From: Amycolatopsis orientalis DSM 40040 = KCTC 9412
GTDB taxonomy: Bacteria > Actinomycetota > Actinomycetes > Mycobacteriales > Pseudonocardiaceae
Assembly: GCF_000478275.1 (NCBI RefSeq)
Contig: NZ_ASJB01000071.1
Location: forward strand, 1-64,000
Direction of reading: 5' to 3'
Length of the DNA stretch: 64,000 nucleotides
The notes under the pieces were generated by a model that saw only the letters and a program-made list of their open reading frames with translations, did not search any database and had not been told where the DNA came from. A program made the position numbers and the translations under genes. Shown here one piece after another: positions 58,942-64,000 of this stretch. Each line of letters starts with the position of its first letter. Position 1 is the first letter of the stretch.

Positions 58942-59868
58942 TTAAGCGACCTTAAGCAGCTTCTCGATGACCTCCGCCATTCCGGCCTCACCCCGAGCGT
59001 TCGGATGCAGCGGCGCCGCGGGCACCGCGGGCGCGGGCCCCTCGACCCACCTCCGGTTCGCGGCGCTGCACATGTCGCGCCCTTTGCTCGCTGTTGACAT
59101 ATCGGCGAAGCCCGCTTCGTGGCTCTTCGCCGTCTCCTTCAGCGCAGTGTTCAGTCGCGCCAGCGAGCCGCGGAAGTAGGCCACATCCCCGGAACCGACC
59201 GGCAGGACCGGCCAGCAGCCGTTGTCGTCGTCGGGAAGCGTCGTCGGGTACCCGACGACCACGATGCGCGCTTCGGGCGCCTTCGAGCGGATCTGGTCCA
59301 GGATTCCGCCGAGCCGGTCCGCCGCGGCGGTGATCCGCTCGACGAGCTGGTCGCGTCCGCCCGCGGTCAACTGGGTCTTGCAGGGCGAAGCGGTCTGCTG
59401 CTGCGTCGCGCATTGGTTCGCGAAGCCGGCGAAGCCGACGTCGTTGCCGCCGATCCCGACGGTCACCAAGGTCGTGCCCCCGTCGATCGCGTCGATCTGC
59501 GGAGCGTTCGTGCCGTCGCGGGTCTTCTGCTCGCCGGTGAGATGTTCGGTCGTGGCGCCGCCGCAGCTGACGTCGACGAATTCGGCCGGGCGCAGCTTCG
59601 CGGCGAGCAGGCTCGGGTAGTTGTTGTCCGAGCGGTCGCAGCCGACGGGCGCGCCCACGGGCCGTCCGGTGCCGGGCGACGCCGTGTAAGAATCACCGAG
59701 AGCGACATATCGGCCGGTGCCCGCCGAGGTGGTGACCCCCGCTGGTGTGACCGATGTGCCGCGCTCCCACAGGTGGTAGGCGATCCCCAGGACGGAAAGC
59801 ACGATCACCAGGAACAGACAACCGCCGCCAGTTCTCCGCTGCGTCACCCATTCGTTGTACGCGACCAT
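58942..59868 (-). CDS. SGNH/GDSL-type hydrolase, membrane-anchored or secreted
   Basis: 308 residues from ATG 59868 (GTG 59883 in frame is an alternative). A hydrophobic N-terminal segment (17-34) acts as signal anchor. SGNH blocks: GDSY (block I), GGND in GIGGNDVGF (block III), and PLHPN with the His of block V. Ser, Gly, Asn, His are in order. Cys pairs suggest disulphides. Resembles secreted esterases/lipases of the Streptomyces scabies type. Confidence 0.82.
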   Translation of the reverse strand: MVAYNEWVTQRRTGGGCLFLVIVLSVLGIAYHLWERGTSVTPAGVTTSAGTGRYVALGDSYTASPGTGRPVGAPVGCDRSDNNYPSLLAAKLRPAEFVDVSCGGATTEHLTGEQKTRDGTNAPQIDAIDGGTTLVTVGIGGNDVGFAGFANQCATQQQTASPCKTQLTAGGRDQLVERITAAADRLGGILDQIRSKAPEARIVVVGYPTTLPDDDNGCWPVLPVGSGDVAYFRGSLARLNTALKETAKSHEAGFADMSTASKGRDMCSAANRRWVEGPAPAVPAAPLHPNARGEAGMAEVIEKLLKVA

Positions 59869-59924
59869 GGTCACCTTTGTCACCGGCCGACTGAGACATG
59901 GATCACTCGTCGGCGGCGTGCCCC

Positions 59925-60821
59925 TCAGTTGCGGGGAACGAGGGCACGCAGTTCGGCGGCGAGTTCCAGGGCACGGGTGACGTCGCGTGCGAGGTAGTGC
60001 GGATCGACGAAGGCCTCGGTGACCCCGGTTTCGGCGGCCGCGTCCAGGTTCTCCGCGACCTTCTTGAGGTCGGTGCCGGGTTTCGGGTTGATCCGCAGCA
60101 CCCGCCGCAGCGCACCGGGGTCACGGCCCGCCTTCTCGGCCGCGCTCGTCACGGTCTCCCACATCTTCGCCAGGTAGGGCGCGGGCAGTCCGGCGGGCAG
60201 CCAGCCGTCCGCGCGACGGCCGACGCGCTCCAAGGCCGCCGCCGACAGCCCGCCCAGCAACACCGGCGGATGCGGGCTCTGGACCGGCCGCAGACCCACC
60301 TTCGACGCGGGGATCCGCCAGCGCTCGCCGTCGTGCTCGACCGGATCACCGGTCCAGAACTCCCGGAGGACGTCGAGAAGCTCCTCCAGCTGCTTGCCAC
60401 GCCCCTTCCAGGGCGTGCCGGTCGCGGTGTACTCGTCGCGAAGCCAGCCAGTCCCCAGCCCGACGTCCAGGCGGCCACCGCTCACCTGATCGAGCGAAGT
60501 GAGCGCCCGGGCGATCAGTACGGCCGGATACACCGTTCCGGTGAGCGTGCTCGTCCCCAGCCGGACCTTCTTCGTGACGCTCGCGGCCACCGTCAGCAGG
60601 ATCAGCGGATCGGCGAAGGTGACGAATTCGGGCGGGTACGGCTGCTCCGGCGTGCCGCCGGGATAGAAGTCCGACGGCGAAATCGGTGCCAGCACCCGAT
60701 CTCCGACCCACAAGGACGCGTAGCCGAGTTCTTCGGCGGCCGTCGCGAAACCGGCGACGGCGTCCATCTTCGCGAGGGGGCCGTACTGCGGAAGAGCGAT
60801 TCCCAGGCGCATCGCGGTCAC
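59925..60821 (-). CDS. LLM-class F420-dependent oxidoreductase
   Basis: 298 residues of the luciferase-like monooxygenase fold (MRLGIALPQYGPLAKMDA, GTSTLTGTVYPAVLIARAL, GRLDVGLGTGWLRDEY). Actinomycete members of this branch use F420 or FMN. GTG 60821 is chosen because GGAGG ends 4 bases upstream and it overlaps the aminotransferase stop (GTGA); ATG 60812 is an internal alternative. Substrate unknown. Confidence 0.82.
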   Translation of the reverse strand: MTAMRLGIALPQYGPLAKMDAVAGFATAAEELGYASLWVGDRVLAPISPSDFYPGGTPEQPYPPEFVTFADPLILLTVAASVTKKVRLGTSTLTGTVYPAVLIARALTSLDQVSGGRLDVGLGTGWLRDEYTATGTPWKGRGKQLEELLDVLREFWTGDPVEHDGERWRIPASKVGLRPVQSPHPPVLLGGLSAAALERVGRRADGWLPAGLPAPYLAKMWETVTSAAEKAGRDPGALRRVLRINPKPGTDLKKVAENLDAAAETGVTEAFVDPHYLARDVTRALELAAELRALVPRN

Positions 60822-62047
60822 CGTGCCTCCGAGAGGAGACTGCCCATCCTGGTGATCCCTTCGGCCAGCTCGTTTTCGCCCAGCGCATAGGAAATCCGAA
60901 AGTACCCCGGCGTCCCGAACGCCTCGCCGGGTACCACGGCGACCTCGGCCTCGCGCAGGATCAGATCGGCCAGCGCCACCGTGTCCGCCGGACGCTCGCC
61001 ACGGATCTCCTTGCCCAGCAAGGCTTTCACCGACGGGTAAACGTAGAAGGCGCCGAGCGGCACCGGAGTCTCGACCCCGGGGATCTCGGAAAGCAGCGAG
61101 AGCGCGGTCTTACGCCGGGAGTCGAACGCTTCGCGCATCGAGAAAACGGCGTCGAGCGGACCGCTCACCGCGGCCAGGGCGGCCCGCTGCGCGACGTTCG
61201 AAACGTTGCCGCACAAGTGCGATTGGTACGCCGTCGCCGCCTTGACCACGTCCTGCGGGCCGAGCAACCAGCCCACCCGCCAGCCGGTCATCGAGTACGT
61301 CTTCGCGACGCCGTTGAGGACGACCGTCCGGTCCGCGAGTTCCGGGACCACGACGGGCATCGAGGGTGCTTCGGCGCCGTCGTAGACCAGGTGTTCGTAG
61401 ATCTCGTCGGTGATGACCCAGAGGCCGTTCTCGTACGCCCAGCGCCCGATCGCCTCGACCTGCTCGCGCGGGTACACCGCGCCTGTCGGGTTCGACGGCG
61501 AGACGAACAGCAGCACCTTCGTGCGCGGCGTCCTCGCGGCTTCGAGCTGCTCGACGGTGACGAGATAGCCCGTCGTCTCGTCCGCGGTGACCTGCACCGG
61601 GACACCGCCGGCGAGGGCGATCGACTCCGGGTAGGTGGTCCAGTAGGGCGCGGGCAGCAGCACCTCGTCGCCCGGGTCGAGCAGCGTGGCGAACGCGGAA
61701 TAGACCGCCTGCTTGCCGCCGTTCGTCACCAGGACGCGACCCGGGTCGACGTCGAGACCGGAATCGCGGGCGGTCTTCGCCGCGATCGCCTCGCGGAGTT
61801 CCGGCAGCCCGCCCGCGGCGGTGTAGCCGTGGTTGGCCCTGTCCCGGACGGCCGCTTCGGCGGCTTCGAGCACGTTGGCCGGGGTGGGGAAGTCCGGTTG
61901 CCCGGCCCCGAACCCGATCACCGGACGCCCCTGCGCCTTCAGCTCCCGGGCCTTCGCGTCGACGGCGAGCGTGGCCGACGGCGTGATGCCGCCGATCCGG
62001 GCCGAGACGCGGGAAGCCGGGGACGGTGAGGGTGCGGGAGCGCTCAT
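60818..62047 (-). CDS. Class I/II PLP aminotransferase (AspC-like)
   Basis: 409 residues, the usual length. GAGQPDFPTPANVLEAA at the N-terminus, SPSNPTGAVYPREQ, and the PLP Lys in NGVAKTYSMTGWRVG near residue 243 identify a pyridoxal-phosphate aminotransferase of the aspartate type. Its neighbour in M. tuberculosis-like genomes near nusG is also an aminotransferase. ATG 62047. It is divergent from the tRNA-Trp/secE block. Confidence 0.88.
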   Translation of the reverse strand: MSAPAPSPSPASRVSARIGGITPSATLAVDAKARELKAQGRPVIGFGAGQPDFPTPANVLEAAEAAVRDRANHGYTAAGGLPELREAIAAKTARDSGLDVDPGRVLVTNGGKQAVYSAFATLLDPGDEVLLPAPYWTTYPESIALAGGVPVQVTADETTGYLVTVEQLEAARTPRTKVLLFVSPSNPTGAVYPREQVEAIGRWAYENGLWVITDEIYEHLVYDGAEAPSMPVVVPELADRTVVLNGVAKTYSMTGWRVGWLLGPQDVVKAATAYQSHLCGNVSNVAQRAALAAVSGPLDAVFSMREAFDSRRKTALSLLSEIPGVETPVPLGAFYVYPSVKALLGKEIRGERPADTVALADLILREAEVAVVPGEAFGTPGYFRISYALGENELAEGITRMGSLLSEAR

Positions 62048-62131
62048 GGCGACATCGTGGCACGATCATGGGGTCGGCCGTGGGGGAGTTTCCTCGCGGA
62101 AGGCTGCTCCGCGCCGCTTTGAGGGGCGCGG

Positions 62132-62162
62132 TTGCGAAGCTGTTCGGGGGTTGCCGTAGACT
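62132..62162 (+). promoter_or_regulatory. Possible promoter of tRNA-Trp/secE
   Basis: TTGCGA (62132-62137) and TAGACT (62157-62162) are 19 bases apart, 91 bases upstream of tRNA-Trp. The -10 is good, the spacer long. Confidence 0.4.
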
Positions 62163-62253
62163 TCTGGTCTCGGAACGCACTACGGTCATCCCCGCCACGG
62201 CGGTGGGGACGATGGAATGCGTCCTCCGGAGCCCCAGGGCATCGGGGTTCCAA

Positions 62254-62326
<73 letters not shown>

Positions 62327-62359
62327 CGTAAGCGAACTGGTGAAGGCGGAGGAGTGGTC

Positions 62360-62806
62360 GTGAGCGACAGCGACGCCAGCGGTGAGAAGGCGCAGGACGG
62401 CGCCGGGCGGAAGCCCGACGAACAGTCCCGCCCGGTGACCGCCGCTGCCCGGCGTGAGCGCCGTGCGTCCGCGCGCCCGTCCGGTAAGGCCGACGCCAAG
62501 TCGGACGACAAGACCCGCCCCGCCGGCAAGGCGAAGGCCGGGGACAAGACCGAGAAAACCAAGGACGCCAAGGGCACGGCGACTCCGAAGCGCGACCGCA
62601 AGCCGAAGCAGGCGTCGATCTTCGCCCGGCTCATGCGGTTCATCCGCGAAGTCTGGGCCGAGCTGCGCAAGGTCATCTGGCCGAACCGCAAGCAGATGGT
62701 CACCTACACCGCGGTGGTGCTGGTCTTCGTGGTGTTCATGGTGGCGCTGGTGAGCGGCCTCGACCTGGCCTTCAAAGAGGTCGTCGGTGCCGTCTTCGGC
62801 AGCTGA
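62360..62806 (+). CDS. secE: Preprotein translocase subunit SecE
   Basis: 148 residues. The last ~65 residues carry the SecE core: RFIREVWAELRKVIWPNR and one membrane segment (TYTAVVLVFVVFMVALV). The first ~85 residues are a Lys/Ala/Asp-rich, probably disordered extension, longer than in E. coli but common in actinomycetes. GTG 62360 has GGAGGA six bases upstream. Located between tRNA-Trp and nusG. Confidence 0.93.
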   Translation: MSDSDASGEKAQDGAGRKPDEQSRPVTAAARRERRASARPSGKADAKSDDKTRPAGKAKAGDKTEKTKDAKGTATPKRDRKPKQASIFARLMRFIREVWAELRKVIWPNRKQMVTYTAVVLVFVVFMVALVSGLDLAFKEVVGAVFGS

Positions 62807-62882
62807 GGCAGCCGGTCGCGGCGCTTGAGCGCGCCGCACGGTGGCTGGCGCCACGGCAACCGATCAACTGAGAGGACGGAAC

Positions 62883-63728
62883 GTGACCTCCGACAACGGC
62901 ACAGCAGCCGGTCATGAGCTGACCGAGCTTTCCGACGAGCAGGTGCACGCGGCACTCGGCGACGAGCAGTCCGAGCACCTGGACTCCGTCGAGGTGCCCG
63001 CCGCAGGCGACGAGGTCGACGAAGCCGGAGATGTCGCGGAGGCCGAAGAGGCGTCCGTCGAGACCGAAGACGACGACACCGCCGCCGAGGCCGAGCCCGA
63101 CGAGGACGTCGACCCGGTCGCGAAGCTGCGCGCGGAACTCAACGCCGCTCCCGGTGAGTGGTACGTCGTGCATTCGTACGCGGGTTACGAGAACAAGGTG
63201 AAGACCAACCTCGAGACCCGTACCCAGACGCTGGACGTCGAGGACTACATCTTCCAGATCGAGGTCCCGACCGAAGAGGTCACCGAGATCAAGAACGGCC
63301 AGCGCAAGCAGGTGCAGCGCAAGGTGCTGCCCGGCTACATCCTGGTCCGGATGGACCTGAACGACGCCTCGTGGAGCGCCGTGCGCAACACGCCGGGTGT
63401 CACCGGGTTCGTCGGTGCCACGTCGCGTCCGTCGCCGCTGACCGTGGACGAGGTGCTGAAGTTCCTCGCGCCCAAGGTCGAGGCCGCCGCTCCCGCGAAG
63501 CCCGGCAAGGGCGACGCCGCTTCTTCCGAGTCGCAGCTGGGTGGCCCCGCGGTCGAGGTCGACTTCGAGATCGGCGAGTCGGTCACCGTCATGGACGGCC
63601 CGTTCGCGACGCTGCCCGCGACGATCTCCGAGGTCAACGTGGACGGGCAGAAGCTGAAGGTCCTGGTGTCGATCTTCGGCCGGGAGACCCCGGTCGAGCT
63701 GTCGTTCAACCAGGTCTCCAAGATCTGA
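62883..63728 (+). CDS. nusG: Transcription termination/antitermination factor NusG
   Basis: 281 residues. A long acidic N-terminal extension (1 to about 85, rich in Glu/Asp) precedes the NGN domain (EWYVVHSYAGYENKVK, GQRKQVQRKVLPGYILVR). A ~30-residue Ala/Pro/Lys-rich insert separates it from the KOW domain (GESVTVMDGPFATLPATISEV). Links RNA polymerase with Rho or the ribosome. GTG 62883 follows GAGAGGA. The two long extra segments are typical of actinomycete NusG. Confidence 0.95.
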   Translation: MTSDNGTAAGHELTELSDEQVHAALGDEQSEHLDSVEVPAAGDEVDEAGDVAEAEEASVETEDDDTAAEAEPDEDVDPVAKLRAELNAAPGEWYVVHSYAGYENKVKTNLETRTQTLDVEDYIFQIEVPTEEVTEIKNGQRKQVQRKVLPGYILVRMDLNDASWSAVRNTPGVTGFVGATSRPSPLTVDEVLKFLAPKVEAAAPAKPGKGDAASSESQLGGPAVEVDFEIGESVTVMDGPFATLPATISEVNVDGQKLKVLVSIFGRETPVELSFNQVSKI

Positions 63729-63806
63729 CGGCCGCCAGACGGCCGGCAGTCCCCGCGTACTGGCAGGTGTGCGGGGGACTCAAGTCAGTAAGAAGGAACA
63801 AACGAA

Positions 63807-64000
63807 ATGCCACCCAAGAAGAAGAAGCTTGCGGCGATCATCAAGCTGCAGATCAAGGCGGGTGCGGCCAACCCCGCGCCGCCGGTCGGCCCCGCGCTGG
63901 GTCAGCACGGCGTCAACATCATGGAGTTCTGCAAGGCCTACAACGCCGCGACCGAGTCGCAGCGCGGGGACGTCGTCCCGGTCGAGATCTCCGTGTACGA
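63807..64000 (+). CDS. rplK: Ribosomal protein L11 (5' part, runs off the window)
   Basis: The ATG at 63807 follows AAGGA and starts MPPKKKKLAAIIKLQIKAGA, then PPVGPALGQHGVNIMEFCK, the L11 N-terminal domain. The sequence is open to the right edge, so the remaining ~80 residues are outside the window. It is the first gene of the L11/L1 operon; a short hairpin-forming leader (about 63749-63775) may hold the L1 autoregulatory site. Confidence 0.95.
   Translation, partial: MPPKKKKLAAIIKLQIKAGAANPAPPVGPALGQHGVNIMEFCKAYNAATESQRGDVVPVEISVY

Overview
The window looks like a chromosomal segment of a high-GC actinomycete, most likely a Pseudonocardiales member close to Amycolatopsis. This is an inference from base composition, GTG/TTG starts, an F420-type luciferase-like oxidoreductase, a SAV2177-type methyltransferase, ESX-like small proteins, and the block tRNA-Thr/tRNA-Met/rpmG/hadA/hadB ... 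tRNA-Trp/secE/nusG/rplK at the right end, which resembles the mycobacterial arrangement but lacks hadC.

Region 1 (270-30737) is a large surface-polysaccharide locus made of two convergent, almost completely translationally coupled operons. The plus-strand operon (270-16422) encodes an AlgD-type nucleotide-sugar dehydrogenase, two GT4 glycosyltransferases, two Wzz-like copolymerases, an AsnB-type amidotransferase, a two-domain oxidoreductase, a heparinase/alginate-lyase-type enzyme, a right-handed beta-helix lipoprotein, a Wzy/WaaL-type polymerase or ligase and a PAP2 phosphatase. The minus-strand operon (30737 down to 17479) encodes a sugar C-methyltransferase, RfbF-like cytidylyltransferase, PIG-L deacetylase, NAD epimerase, DUF4910-type peptidase-like protein, Wzx-like flippase, GT2, pyruvyl transferase, RfbC-like epimerase, class III aminotransferase and two more beta-helix proteins. 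Together they suggest a uronic-acid-containing (possibly amidated) polymer carrying an unusual branched or amino sugar and a pyruvyl group, assembled by a Wzx/Wzy-like route and remodelled outside the cell by lyase and beta-helix proteins. A lone AbiEi/DUF559-like gene sits between the operons.

Region 2 (31 to 40 kb) holds mostly independent genes: a secreted subtilase whose propeptide region carries a palindromic repeat, a hotdog thioesterase beside a BtrH-like protein, a beta-propeller protein, HtpX-like protease, RmlA, a secreted BNR/sialidase-fold protein and a lipoprotein. Related palindromic repeats cluster at 30.9, 32.8, 36.9-37.1 and 52.3-52.6 kb.

Region 3 (40 to 54 kb) contains YajQ, tRNA-Tyr, a three-gene WXG/ESX-like operon, small enzymes, a TetR regulator with a clear operator, two VOC proteins, a truncated ArsR gene, a two-component system, DedA, a Tat-exported PhoX-like protein, Lon with an HspR/HAIR-like site, and a SAV2177 methyltransferase.

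Region 4 (54 to 64 kb) holds a membrane GGDEF/EAL protein with a degenerate GGDEF motif, followed by the conserved tRNA/ribosomal/secE/nusG block, interrupted by an SGNH hydrolase, an LLM oxidoreductase and an aminotransferase on the other strand. rplK runs off the right edge. Nearly every convergent or 3' junction carries a long, near-perfect hairpin that probably ends transcription.
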